Shown here: one piece after another, positions 1-7,006 of the stretch
How positions within the stretch are numbered: the first letter of the stretch is position 1
Layout: each line of letters starts with the position of its first letter
From: Pseudomonadota bacterium
Lineage (GTDB): Bacteria; Pseudomonadota; Alphaproteobacteria; Rhizobiales; Xanthobacteraceae
NCBI GenBank assembly: GCA_023392205.1
Contig: JAEVZN010000570.1
Coordinates: forward strand, 1-8,485
Direction: 5' to 3'
DNA length: 8,485 nucleotides
The notes under the pieces: generated by a model
Told to the model about the DNA's origin: nothing
Database searches by the model: none
Seen by the model: only the letters and a program-made list of their open reading frames with translations
Program-made: the position numbers and the translations under genes

Positions 1-1
1 G

Positions 2-946
2 CGCGGCGGCTGGCCGGTGATCACCTGGACGCATGGCACCACCGGATTATCGCCGGTCTGTGCGCCGTCGCGCGATGACGCGAACGGCCCCGAGCACGAT
101 TACATCCGGAGCATCCGCACCTTGCTCGATAGCTTCGTCGCGGCGGGCTATGCGGTCGTGGCGAGCGATTATGCCGGCCTTGGCGTTGCGGGCTTTCATC
201 CGTTCCTGCAGGGCCGCCCGACCGCGCGCAACTCCCTCGACATTCTGACGGCTGCACGCAGCCTCGACCCGTCCATCGGCAATCGCTATGCGGTGATGGG
301 TCATTCGCAGGGCGGACAGGTCGACCTCTTCGCGGCCTCGCTCGGCCCGTCCTACATTCAGGATTTCGAACTGGTCGGCAATGTCGCCTTCGCCCCGGCC
401 TCGCAGATCGCCGGGCGGCTCGATGCCGTGATGGCGTCCGACAAGACCGAATTGTCGCTCCCGTATGTGCTCTACACGCTGCAATCCTATGCGACCACGG
501 ATCGGCGCATCGACCTGCGCCGCATTCTCACGCCGCAGGCCTTACGCCATTTGCCGGACCTGCATGTGTACTGCATGACGCATGCGCTGACGCAGGGCTA
601 TTGGTCGACGGCGATTGCAAAAGACCAGTTCGTGGCTAAGCCCGCGCTCAACACTTTCCGCGCTTTCGCCGCCCGCAACGAACCGGGCCGGCTGAATATC
701 GCGGCGCCGACCCTGATCGTGCAGGGCGGGAACGACGTGACCGTGTTTCCGCACACCACCGACGATCTCGCCCGGCAGCTTTGCGCGCGCGGCAATGTGG
801 TCGATTACATGGTCTATCCGGAGGCGGATCATAACGGATCGATGGCGTCCGGTGGCGCCGCCGCCCTGCAATGGATCGACGCGCGTTTCGCCGGCAAGCC
901 TGTGGCAAGCGATTGCAAGGCCTTGCCGCGCGCGGCCAAAAACTAG
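2..946 (+). CDS. Secretory-lipase-like alpha/beta hydrolase, 3' part
   Basis: The frame is open from base 2 and the 5' end lies outside the window, so the GTG at 17 is not the start. 314 residues are visible. The nucleophile elbow GHSQGG has its Ser codon at 305-307. The acid is probably the Asp of GGND (734-736) and the base the His of ADHNGS (830-832), giving a complete Ser-Asp-His triad in the usual order. The early segment (HGTTG, then a Cys, then VVASDYAGLG) resembles the bacterial secretory lipase (LIP) group, which cleaves ester bonds and is normally exported. The signal peptide would be upstream and cannot be checked. Cysteines near both ends could form a disulfide, which is inference. 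The substrate cannot be told; a peptidase-like or other esterase role is possible. The gene converges on serA, and its stop codon lies in the loop of a strong inverted repeat. Confidence 0.82.
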   Translation, partial: RGGWPVITWTHGTTGLSPVCAPSRDDANGPEHDYIRSIRTLLDSFVAAGYAVVASDYAGLGVAGFHPFLQGRPTARNSLDILTAARSLDPSIGNRYAVMGHSQGGQVDLFAASLGPSYIQDFELVGNVAFAPASQIAGRLDAVMASDKTELSLPYVLYTLQSYATTDRRIDLRRILTPQALRHLPDLHVYCMTHALTQGYWSTAIAKDQFVAKPALNTFRAFAARNEPGRLNIAAPTLIVQGGNDVTVFPHTTDDLARQLCARGNVVDYMVYPEADHNGSMASGGAAALQWIDARFAGKPVASDCKALPRAAKN

Positions 947-959
947 AGCGCGCGGCAAG
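922..959. terminator. 12-bp perfect inverted repeat between convergent genes
   Basis: CTTGCCGCGCGC (922-933) pairs perfectly with GCGCGCGGCAAG (948-959) around a 14-base loop that contains the hydrolase stop codon. The repeat sits between the convergent hydrolase and serA genes, so it probably stops or stabilises transcripts from both sides. Neither strand has a T-run after the stem, so it is not a textbook intrinsic terminator. A 12-bp palindrome, GCAAGGCCTTGC (915-926), overlaps the left arm and could compete with it. Confidence 0.55.
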
Positions 960-980
960 TATCGCTAGATATACAACAGA

Positions 981-2570
981 CTAGAAATGCAGCGGCTTGG
1001 CCTGCTGCACCTGCGGCAGCTTGCGCACCGCCTCCAGCACATCCGCCGGCAGATCGCCGTCGATCTCGATCAGCGCCACGGCCTGTCCACCGGCGGCCTC
1101 GCGGCCCACATGGAAGGTCGCGATATTGATCCCGGCATCGCCCATGGTGCCCGAGAACTTGCCGATAAAGCCCGGCTTGTCGAGATTTGTGATGTAGATC
1201 ATCGAGGGGCCGAATTCCGCGTCCATGCGGATGCCCTTGATGTTGACGATGCGCGGGCGGCCGTCGGCGAACACGGTGCCGGCCACCGCGCGCTCCTGAT
1301 CGTCGGTGACGATGTTGACGCGGATCAGGCTTTCGTAATCGCCCGCGGCCTCGCGGGTGATCTCCTCGACAATGATGCCGCGCTCCATGGCGATGACCGG
1401 CGCGGAGACCACATTGATGTCCTGAAGCATCGGCCGCAGGAAGCCCGCGACCGCAGCCGAGGTCAGCGCCTTGGTCTTCATCTGCGCCACCGCGCCCTCA
1501 TAGCTGATCTGGTTCTTCTTCAGATTGCCTTCAGTGAGCTGCCCCGCGAAGGAGCCGAGCTTCTCCGCCAGTTCGATGAAGGGCTTGAGCCGCGGCGCCT
1601 CTTCGGCCGTGATGGAGGGGAAGTTCACCGCATTCGAGATCGCGCCGCGCAGCAGGTATTCCGCCATCTGGTCGGCGACCTGAAGCGCGACATTCTCCTG
1701 CGCCTCGGTGGTGGCCGCGCCCAGATGCGGCGTGCAGATCACGTTCGGATGACCGAACAGCACATTTGTGGTCGCGGGCTCTTCGGAAAACACGTCGAAG
1801 GCCGCGCCCGCCACATGTCCGCTGTCGAGCGCCGCACGCAGCGCATTCTCGTCCACCAGTCCGCCGCGCGCGCAATTGACGATGCGCACGCCCTTCTTCG
1901 TCTGCGCGATGGCATTGGCGTCGACGATGTTCTTCGTCTTCTCGGTGAGCGGCGTATGCAGCGTGATGAAATCCGCGCGCCTGAACAATTCGTCGAGTTC
2001 GACCTTCTCCACGCCGAGATCGAGCGCACGCTCGGGCGACAGGAACGGATCGTAGGCGATGACGCGCATGCGCAGGCCGAGCGCGCGGTCGGCCACGATC
2101 GAGCCGATATTGCCAGCGCCGATGATGCCGAGCGTCTTGCCGGTGATCTCGACGCCCATGAAGCGGTTCTTCTCCCACTTGCCGGCCTGCGTGGAGAGAT
2201 CGGCGGCCGGGATCTGCCGCGCCAGAGCCAGCATCAGCGTGATCGCGTGTTCGGCCGTGGTGATGGAATTGCCGAACGGCGTGTTCATCACGATCACGCC
2301 CCTGGAGGTGGCGGCCGGGATATCGACATTGTCGACGCCGATGCCGGCGCGGCCGATCACTTTCAGCTTCGTGGCATTCTGCAGGATTTTTGGCGTGACC
2401 TTGGTGGCCGAGCGGATGGCGAGGCCGTCATAGTTGCCGATGATGGCGGCGAGCTTGTCCTTGTCCTTGCCGAGATCGGGCTGGAAATCGACCTCGACAC
2501 CGCGATCCTTGAAGATCTGCACGGCGGCGGGGGACAGGGCGTCGGAGATGAGAACTTTCGGTGCGGTCAT
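981..2570 (-). CDS. serA: D-3-phosphoglycerate dehydrogenase
   Basis: Catalyses the NAD-dependent oxidation of 3-phosphoglycerate to 3-phosphohydroxypyruvate, the first step of serine synthesis, in the cytoplasm. The protein has 529 residues, the length of the long type I enzymes such as the mycobacterial one. The N-terminal catalytic part carries the NAD-binding GAGNIG at about 151-156. The catalytic residues are Arg235 (NCARGG), Glu264 (SEEP) and His282 (PHLGA), with spacing like that of the mycobacterial enzyme. The intervening (ASB-type) domain covers about 320-450, and a C-terminal ACT domain starts near 455 (MIYITNLDKPGFIG), the usual site of serine feedback control. The ATG start gives the normal N-terminus (KVLISDALSP); the ribosome site ahead of it is weak (GAG, 7 bases away). 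serA lies 135 bp downstream of serC on the same strand, consistent with one operon. I see no terminator of its own beyond the shared repeat at 922-959. Confidence 0.97.
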   Translation of the reverse strand: MTAPKVLISDALSPAAVQIFKDRGVEVDFQPDLGKDKDKLAAIIGNYDGLAIRSATKVTPKILQNATKLKVIGRAGIGVDNVDIPAATSRGVIVMNTPFGNSITTAEHAITLMLALARQIPAADLSTQAGKWEKNRFMGVEITGKTLGIIGAGNIGSIVADRALGLRMRVIAYDPFLSPERALDLGVEKVELDELFRRADFITLHTPLTEKTKNIVDANAIAQTKKGVRIVNCARGGLVDENALRAALDSGHVAGAAFDVFSEEPATTNVLFGHPNVICTPHLGAATTEAQENVALQVADQMAEYLLRGAISNAVNFPSITAEEAPRLKPFIELAEKLGSFAGQLTEGNLKKNQISYEGAVAQMKTKALTSAAVAGFLRPMLQDINVVSAPVIAMERGIIVEEITREAAGDYESLIRVNIVTDDQERAVAGTVFADGRPRIVNIKGIRMDAEFGPSMIYITNLDKPGFIGKFSGTMGDAGINIATFHVGREAAGGQAVALIEIDGDLPADVLEAVRKLPQVQQAKPLHF

Positions 2571-2598
2571 GGTTTTACTCGGTGTTCCGGACTGGTCG

Positions 2599-2693
2599 TT
2601 CCGGCCGCGCGAAGCGAGGGCCGGAATCCATAGCCTCAGAATTGATGATGTGATGGATGCTCAACTGTTATGGGTCCCCGCCTTTGCGGGGAC
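2599..2693. repeat. REP-like double palindrome between serC and serA
   Basis: Two GC-rich hairpins lie in the 135-bp gap. The first is TTCCGGCC (2599-2606) with GGCCGGAA (2619-2626), and its loop can pair a further CGC/GCG. The second is GTCCCCGC (2674-2681) with GCGGGGAC (2686-2693), with a 4-base loop. The wording (ttccggnn...gcgcgaagcg...ccggaatcca and gggtccccgcctttgcgggga) looks like intergenic palindromic repeats that are widespread in Hyphomicrobiales genomes; this is from memory, and no second copy is in the window. Inside an operon, such hairpins often protect the upstream message or lower downstream expression. Confidence 0.6.
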
Positions 2694-2705
2694 GACAGGT
2701 CGCCG

Positions 2706-3878
2706 CTACGCCGCCTTCGGCAACGCGGCCTTGGCCTTGGCGAAGGCGAAGTCGAGCCACGGCAAGAGCTTCTCGACATCGTCGCGCTCGACCGTTGCGC
2801 CGCACCAGATCCGCAGACCCGGCAGCGCATCGCGATGGTTCGCGAAATCGTAGGCCACGTCGTCCTTCTCGAGCAGCGCGACCAGATCCTTCACGAAGGT
2901 CCATTGCGCATCGACCGAGAGCGCGGTGACGGCGGGATCGGTGATCTTGAGACAGACCGAGGTATTCGACCGCGTGGCCGCATCGACGGCGAGATTGTCG
3001 ATCCACGGCGTCTTCGCCACCCAGTCATGGATCGCCTTTGCATTGGCATCGGCGCGTGCGATCAGGCCCTTGAGGCCGCCTGCGGATTTCGCCCAGGACA
3101 GCGTGTCGAGATAATCCTCCACGCACAGCATCGACGGCGTGTTGATGGTCTCGCCGACAAAGATGCCTTCGTTGAGCTTGCCGCCCTTGGTCATGCGGAA
3201 GATCTTCGGCAGCGGCCATGCGGGTTTGTAGCTTTCCAGCCGCTCCACCGCGCGCGGCGACAGGATCAGCATCCCGTGCGCGGCCTCGCCGCCGAGCGCC
3301 TTCTGCCAGGAGAAGGTCACGACATCGAGTTTGGAGAAATCCAGCTTCTGCGCGAACGCCGCCGAGGTGGCGTCGCAGATGGTCAGGCCCTTCCGGTCGG
3401 CCTTGATCCAGTCCGCATCCGGCACGCGCACGCCGGAGGTCGTGCCGTTCCAGGTGAAAACGATGTCGGTATCGCTATCGACCTTCGAGAGATCGGGAAG
3501 TTCGCCATACGGCGCCTTCAGCGTGGTGACATCCTTCAGCTTCAACTGCTTCTCGACATCGGTGACCCAGCCTTCGCCGAAGGATTCCCAGGCCAGCATG
3601 GTGACGGGGCGCGCACCGAGAAGCGACCACATCGCCATTTCCACGGCGCCGGTATCGGAGGCCGGCACGATGCCGATGCGATAATCGCCCGGAACTTCGA
3701 GGACTTCGCGGGTCTGATCGATGGCGCGCTTGAGCTTCGCCTTGCCCGGTTTCGAGCGATGCGAGCGTCCGATCAGCGCGTCCGTGAGGGCTTGCAGGCT
3801 CCATCCGGGGCGCTTGGCGCAGGGGCCGGAGGAAAAATGCGGGTTTGCCGGCCGCATGCCGGGAGTCGTGGCGGTCAT
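2706..3878 (-). CDS. serC: Phosphoserine aminotransferase (alphaproteobacterial/Methanosarcina type)
   Basis: Transfers the amino group of glutamate to 3-phosphohydroxypyruvate, making phosphoserine with pyridoxal phosphate as cofactor; it uses the SerA product. The 390-residue protein is a fold-type I class V aminotransferase. The Schiff-base lysine is Lys193 in [13 protein letters not shown]. The cofactor-ring aspartate is probably Asp169 (ICDATSA), and [10 protein letters not shown] (141-150) is the usual glycine-rich substrate region. The N-terminus ([18 protein letters not shown]) is typical of the SerC branch found in alphaproteobacteria. Met1 is preferred over Met8 because GGAAGGA stands 9 bases upstream of it, inside the leader hairpin. 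serC is first in the serC-serA operon and has its own sigma70-like promoter. SerB (phosphoserine phosphatase), needed to finish the pathway, is not in the window. Confidence 0.96.
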   Translation of the reverse strand: MTATTPGMRPANPHFSSGPCAKRPGWSLQALTDALIGRSHRSKPGKAKLKRAIDQTREVLEVPGDYRIGIVPASDTGAVEMAMWSLLGARPVTMLAWESFGEGWVTDVEKQLKLKDVTTLKAPYGELPDLSKVDSDTDIVFTWNGTTSGVRVPDADWIKADRKGLTICDATSAAFAQKLDFSKLDVVTFSWQKALGGEAAHGMLILSPRAVERLESYKPAWPLPKIFRMTKGGKLNEGIFVGETINTPSMLCVEDYLDTLSWAKSAGGLKGLIARADANAKAIHDWVAKTPWIDNLAVDAATRSNTSVCLKITDPAVTALSVDAQWTFVKDLVALLEKDDVAYDFANHRDALPGLRIWCGATVERDDVEKLLPWLDFAFAKAKAALPKAA

Positions 3879-3930
3879 TGCAGTCTATCCTTCCAGATAG
3901 CAGCCCCTCGTTGGGGAGGGGTGGCCCACC
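3879..3930 (-). promoter_or_regulatory. serC leader RNA (5' UTR motif of serC-serA)
   Basis: Read on the minus strand, this short leader has two tandem hairpins. The first is CCCCTC/GAGGGG (3921-3916 with 3909-3904) with a 6-base loop. The last is CTATC/GATAG (3900-3896 with 3889-3885), whose 6-base loop TGGAAG carries most of the serC Shine-Dalgarno sequence GGAAGGA. This matches the description of the published alphaproteobacterial serC motif (Rfam RF00517), in which the final stem overlaps the serC ribosome site. A 5-bp inverted repeat, GGTGG/CCACC (3920-3930), lies at the 5' edge. The expected role is control of serC translation; the ligand or protein sensed is unknown. Confidence 0.75.
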
Positions 3931-3934
3931 GGCG

Positions 3935-3963
3935 GGAATAAGGATTGACCGCTGCGCCGTCAA
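3935..3963 (-). promoter_or_regulatory. Putative sigma70 promoter of serC-serA
   Basis: On the minus strand TTGACG (3963-3958; five of six match TTGACA) is followed after exactly 17 bases by TATTCC (3940-3935; first three bases match). Transcription would start near 3928, just at the beginning of the leader hairpins, which supports the call. The weak -10 box keeps the confidence moderate. Confidence 0.55.
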
Positions 3964-4059
3964 GCGGGGCTGCTAAAAACTTTGGTCGCCCCCACTCGCC
4001 ACACACAAGCGTGATGGCGCAGCCACCCGCAACTCGGCAGACACCACCGGCCAGCAACG

Positions 4060-4091
4060 AAAAAAGGCGCGCGGCCACACCGCACGCCTTT
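4060..4091 (-). terminator. Intrinsic terminator of the first barrel gene
   Basis: On the minus strand, 21 bases after the TAA stop at 4113, AAAGGCGTGCGG (4091-4080) pairs with CCGCGCGCCTTT (4074-4063): 12 bp including one T-G wobble, with a 5-base loop. The T-run continues to 4060. This is a textbook rho-independent terminator. It keeps barrel-gene transcription from running into the serC promoter 100 bp further on. Confidence 0.88.
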
Positions 4092-4112
4092 CGCTTCGGG
4101 ACAACGCTTCAC

Positions 4113-4823
4113 TTAGTCGAGATTGTAACGCACACCGATCCGGAATTCGTTGGCCGACAGGTCTTTCAGCGACAACGCGTTCTGCAGTTTCGGATTGAAG
4201 GTCATGTCGCCGTAATTCAGGCGGCGGTAGCTGAAATCGACCAGCCAGCGCGGCGCGATGGCATAGGACGCACCCGCCATATAGGCCCAGGCGAATTCCG
4301 TCTGTGTCGGATAATCCAGACTGACAATGCCGAGTGGCGGACGGAAGTCATAGGCGCGAAACACCACCGCACCGGCACCGGCGCCGATATAGGGCGTGAA
4401 GCCGGCCCAGGTGCCGAGATCGAGATAGATATTGGCGAGTGCGGTAAAGGATTCGATCTTGCCGGTGAAATGCGCGCCGCCGAGATTGCCGTCGTAATCG
4501 GCCTTGCCGGCATAATCGAGCGTCACATCGGCGCGGAACCATTGTTGCTTGTAACCGCCGCCGCCGCCGATTGTGGCGACGTCGCTGATATCGTTCATGT
4601 CGGGCAGCGGGAAATTCGACGTGATGTCGCCGATCTTGGTATCTCTGCGCCAGCCGATATCGCCGCGCAGATACCAGCCGGACACGAATTCCTGCACCCG
4701 TGGCGGCTGCGGCGCGTTGTATCCGAAGGACGGATAATCGGCGGCCTGCGCCGCCGGGGCGGCCAGCGCCATGCCAGCGGCAATGGCAGTGACGAATGCA
4801 ATGAGATTGAGCTGGCGCGTCAT
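4113..4823 (-). CDS. Outer-membrane beta-barrel protein (Omp31-like), first copy
   Basis: A 236-residue protein with a Sec signal peptide: positively charged MTRQLN, a hydrophobic run to about 22, and APAAQA|A, probably cleaved after Ala27. The rest is Gly- and aromatic-rich alternating strands (SGWYLRGDIGW, WFRADVTLDYAG, SFTALANIYLDLGTW, FTPYIGAGAGAVVF, WLVDFSYRRLNYGDM), ending in FRIGVRYNLD, as in small eight-stranded barrels of the Rhizobiales Omp31/Hbp kind. It is predicted to sit in the outer membrane. A structural or binding role is likely but no ligand can be named. The ATG has GGAAGG 8 bases upstream. It is a paralogue of the gene at 6131-6955: both share QEF-SGWYLRGDIG and the strand AN-Y-DLGTW---TP--GAG. 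A strong terminator follows. Confidence 0.88.
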   Translation of the reverse strand: MTRQLNLIAFVTAIAAGMALAAPAAQAADYPSFGYNAPQPPRVQEFVSGWYLRGDIGWRRDTKIGDITSNFPLPDMNDISDVATIGGGGGYKQQWFRADVTLDYAGKADYDGNLGGAHFTGKIESFTALANIYLDLGTWAGFTPYIGAGAGAVVFRAYDFRPPLGIVSLDYPTQTEFAWAYMAGASYAIAPRWLVDFSYRRLNYGDMTFNPKLQNALSLKDLSANEFRIGVRYNLD

Positions 4824-4831
4824 TGCGCAAT

Positions 4832-4875
4832 CCTTCCGGGTACTGGCCCTTGCCGGGCGTCAACATTCCGGAAAC
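4832..4875 (-). promoter_or_regulatory. Possible hairpin hiding the ribosome site of the first barrel gene
   Basis: On the minus strand TTCCGG (4873-4868) can pair with CCGGAA (4839-4834), extendable by two G-T pairs so that both Gs after CCGGAA are included. A second helix, GCCC/GGGC, sits inside. The 3' arm overlaps the Shine-Dalgarno GGAAGG (4837-4832). This could modulate translation or be a chance product of GC-rich DNA. Confidence 0.35.
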
Positions 4876-4890
4876 CATAATTCGCGTTGG

Positions 4891-4907
4891 TTAAGGCATC
4901 GCTAAAC
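4891..4907. promoter_or_regulatory. CtrA-like site (imperfect) in the divergent spacer
   Basis: TTAA (4891-4894), 7 bases, then CTAA (4902-4905) differs by one base from the TTAA-N7-TTAA core. It lies 68 bp upstream of the first barrel gene and 129 bp upstream of the divergent acyltransferase. The rest of the 212-bp spacer has a 10-bp direct repeat GCGTCTGCGG (4918-4927 and 4957-4966) and a TATAGA (4988-4993) that could be a -10 for the acyltransferase but lacks a convincing -35. Confidence 0.35.
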
Positions 4908-5035
4908 ATAACGTTGCGCGTCTGCGGTCCCGACAATTCGATGTTGACTCTCTTTAGCGTCTGCGGCTGCGGAAGGGACGCGGAAGGTATAGATTGTGCG
5001 TTTGCGGCGTGATCCGCTGATCGGACCAAGAGCGC

Positions 5036-6061
5036 ATGAGAAACGACGCGATGCGCACGGCCTTTGTCGATTATGCGAAGGGCATATCGATCGTCCTGGT
5101 CGTGATGATGCATTCGACATTGTCGAGCGAGCAGGCGCTCGGTCAGACCGGCTGGCTGCACGGCGTCGTGGCGTTTGCGCAGCCGTTCCGCATTCCGGCC
5201 TTCTTCCTGATTGCCGGCCTGTTCGTCGCGCGCAGCATCGACGCCGAGTGGCGCAGCTTCCTCGACCGCAAGATCCTGCACTTCGCCTATTTCTATGTGC
5301 TGTGGCTGTCGATCCAGTTCGTGTTCCGCGCGCCGGGCTATGCGGCGGAACTCGGAATGGCCGGTGCCCTGACCACGTATCTGATGGCGTTCATCGAGCC
5401 GTTCGGCACGCTCTGGTTCATCTATCTCCTGCCGGTCTTCTATCTGGTCACACGGCTGACGCGCCCCCTGCCCCCGCTTCTTGTGCTGGCGGTAGCGGCT
5501 GCGCTGGAGATCGCGCCGATCCAGACGCACTGGACGCTGATCGACGAATTCGCCGCGCGGTTTGTCTATTTTTATGCAGGCTACATGTTCGGCGCGCGGA
5601 TCCTGCGCGCGGCGGAACACATCGCGCCACATGCGCTGGCCATCCTTGCCGGACTGCTCGCCTTCGGCGCGGTGAATTTCTGGTGCGTGCAAACGGGAAT
5701 CGCCGATGCCGCCTTTGTGTCCCTGGCACTCGGGCTTGCCGGATCGGCGGCGGTGATCGGCATCTCCGTGCTGCTGGCGCGGTTCAATGTGCTGCGCGTC
5801 CTGCATTATTGCGGACGCAACTCGCTGGCGATCTATCTCGCCTTCTTCCTGCCGATGGCGATCACACGCACCGTTCTCGTGAAGACAGGCGTCATTACGG
5901 ATGCCGGTACAGTATCGGCGATTGTGACGCTTACGGCGGTGATCGTGCCGCTCATTCTCGCGCGGCTTGTGGACGGCACGCGGCTGAACGTCCTGTTCGA
6001 ACGCCCGGCCCGCTTCCGGCTCGTCGGTTCGCGCCCACAGCGGCTGCAGCCCGCCGAATAA
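5036..6061 (+). CDS. Integral membrane acyltransferase (acyltransferase 3 family, YcfT-like)
   Basis: A 341-residue polytopic membrane protein with about ten hydrophobic segments (roughly 14-28, 43-64, 82-98, 107-121, 123-140, 147-161, 173-188, 198-216, 224-248, 262-280 and 292-311). The opening VDYAKGISIVLVVMMH, with His26, and FRIPAFFLIAGLF, with Arg52, are the hallmark first blocks of acyltransferase 3 proteins. FGTLWFIYLLP and YCGRNSLAIYL are later family blocks. These enzymes move acyl groups onto sugars or lipids at the cytoplasmic membrane; the substrate here is not evident. The block after SLAIYL reads AFFLP and lacks the His seen in many relatives, a YcfT-like trait. ATG 5036 is chosen, but Met6 (5051) is nearly as good because neither has a clear ribosome site. 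It lies alone on the plus strand between two barrel genes, which hints at envelope modification. Confidence 0.85.
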   Translation: MRNDAMRTAFVDYAKGISIVLVVMMHSTLSSEQALGQTGWLHGVVAFAQPFRIPAFFLIAGLFVARSIDAEWRSFLDRKILHFAYFYVLWLSIQFVFRAPGYAAELGMAGALTTYLMAFIEPFGTLWFIYLLPVFYLVTRLTRPLPPLLVLAVAAALEIAPIQTHWTLIDEFAARFVYFYAGYMFGARILRAAEHIAPHALAILAGLLAFGAVNFWCVQTGIADAAFVSLALGLAGSAAVIGISVLLARFNVLRVLHYCGRNSLAIYLAFFLPMAITRTVLVKTGVITDAGTVSAIVTLTAVIVPLILARLVDGTRLNVLFERPARFRLVGSRPQRLQPAE

Positions 6062-6076
6062 CGATGAAACGGCAAA

Positions 6077-6103
6077 GAGGCGGACGCTTGCGGCGCCCGC
6101 CTC
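6077..6103. terminator. Hairpin terminator shared by convergent genes
   Basis: GAGGCGGACGC (6077-6087) and GCGCCCGCCTC (6093-6103) form an 11-bp stem with one A-C mismatch on the plus strand, which becomes a G-T wobble on the minus strand; the loop is 5 bases. On the minus strand a short TTT follows, so it best serves the barrel gene ending at 6131. It lies 16 bp past the acyltransferase stop and probably also ends that transcript. Confidence 0.72.
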
Positions 6104-6130
6104 CTGTTGTCTCGACCGGCTTGAGGCCGT

Positions 6131-6955
6131 TCAGCCCTTGCGCATCAGCGGCGGATACATCGGCGGCGGAGGCGGCGGCGGCGCATAGGCCGGCACATCG
6201 TTCGGCGTCAGCGCCCAGCGCAGACCGAGCTTGAAGTCATGCGAAGTTACGCCGTTCAGCATCATCGGATTGTAGACGTTGTTGGTGCCGTCATATCCGA
6301 TCAGGTCGCCCGACTTGAAGTCGCCGAGATTGGTGTAGCGATAGGCAAACTCGGCGGTGAAGTTATTGTTGACCTTGTAGGCCACACCGGCATGCAGCGC
6401 CCAGGCCATCTCCCATTGCGAATGGCCGTTTGCATAGGCAACGGCAAGGTTGGGCGCGTTGACATCGCGGAAGCTGTCGATGGTGTTGCGCGAATAACCG
6501 ATACCGGCGCCGACAAACGGCGTCAGGCACCACCAGGTGCCGAGATCGACATAGGCGTTGGCCAGGAACAGCCATTCCGATTTCACGCCGGTATAGTCGT
6601 TCACGCCGCCCGGATAGACATCCAGTCCCCGGAAGCCGGTGCGGCCGCGATATTCACCCGTCACATCGACGCGGAACCAGTTGTTGAACTGATAGCCCAT
6701 GCCGAGACCGGCAAGCAGCCCGGTGTCGAACGACTTGTCCAGCACCTGCACGGCCGGCGTGAACAGCACGTTGTCGATCGACTTCACCTTCTGGTTGGTC
6801 ATGCCGATATCGCCGCGCAGATACCAGCCGGAGAATTCCTGCACCACCATCGGCGCCTTGTAGACCATCGGCACCGGCATATCCGCGGCCACAGCCGGGG
6901 CGGCGATGGCGGTTGCGGCAATCCCTGCCATCAGGCTTGTTCGTATAGCTTTCAT
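6131..6955 (-). CDS. Outer-membrane beta-barrel protein (Omp31-like) with proline-rich tail, second copy
   Basis: A 274-residue protein with a signal peptide (MKAIRTSLMAGIAATAIAAP, then AVAA|D, cut after residue 23 or 24). The mature part alternates aromatic and Gly residues as barrel strands: SGWYLRGDIG, GLGMGYQFNNWFRVDVTGEYRG, WLFLANAYVDLGTWWCLTPFVGAGIGYS, FTAEFAYRYTNLGDF and HDFKLGLRWAL. It is predicted to lie in the outer membrane. It differs from its neighbour (4113-4823) in length and in a C-terminal tail after the last strand that holds seven prolines in a row and ends PPLMRKG, so there is no terminal aromatic residue. The start is an ATG with GAGG 8 bases upstream. Over 30 bases (4653-4682 and 6803-6832) the two barrel genes are identical in DNA. 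The function within the barrel class is not known. Confidence 0.87.
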   Translation of the reverse strand: MKAIRTSLMAGIAATAIAAPAVAADMPVPMVYKAPMVVQEFSGWYLRGDIGMTNQKVKSIDNVLFTPAVQVLDKSFDTGLLAGLGMGYQFNNWFRVDVTGEYRGRTGFRGLDVYPGGVNDYTGVKSEWLFLANAYVDLGTWWCLTPFVGAGIGYSRNTIDSFRDVNAPNLAVAYANGHSQWEMAWALHAGVAYKVNNNFTAEFAYRYTNLGDFKSGDLIGYDGTNNVYNPMMLNGVTSHDFKLGLRWALTPNDVPAYAPPPPPPPMYPPLMRKG

Positions 6956-7006
6956 GATCCCGTCCTCAACTCGGCGTCCCAGTGAGCGGACAATCGCAGC
7001 AATTGT

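Noticed and set aside
987..2633. 548-residue plus-strand open frame opposite serA
   Set aside because: It is an antisense shadow of serA in GC-rich DNA: the serA frame has clear family motifs, while this frame is Arg/His/Asp-rich with no recognisable domain.
2670..3941. 423-residue plus-strand open frame opposite serC
   Set aside because: Shadow of serC. It also runs through the intergenic hairpin and the leader, and no domain is visible.
4845..4865. TTGACG-like -35 element just upstream of the first barrel gene on the minus strand
   Set aside because: No acceptable -10 at 15-19 bases. It would leave almost no leader.
3945..4880. 311-residue plus-strand frame opposite the first barrel gene
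   Set aside because: Antisense shadow that also runs over the strong terminator at 4060-4091.
4820..5806. 328-residue minus-strand open frame opposite the acyltransferase
   Set aside because: Charged, low-complexity composition (many Arg, Glu, Gln, His) typical of an antisense frame. It crosses the divergent promoter region.
4996..6234. 412-residue plus-strand frame overlapping the acyltransferase
   Set aside because: The other frame (5036-6061) encodes a coherent membrane protein with acyltransferase 3 motifs. This one is Arg/Ala/Pro-rich and reads through the terminator.
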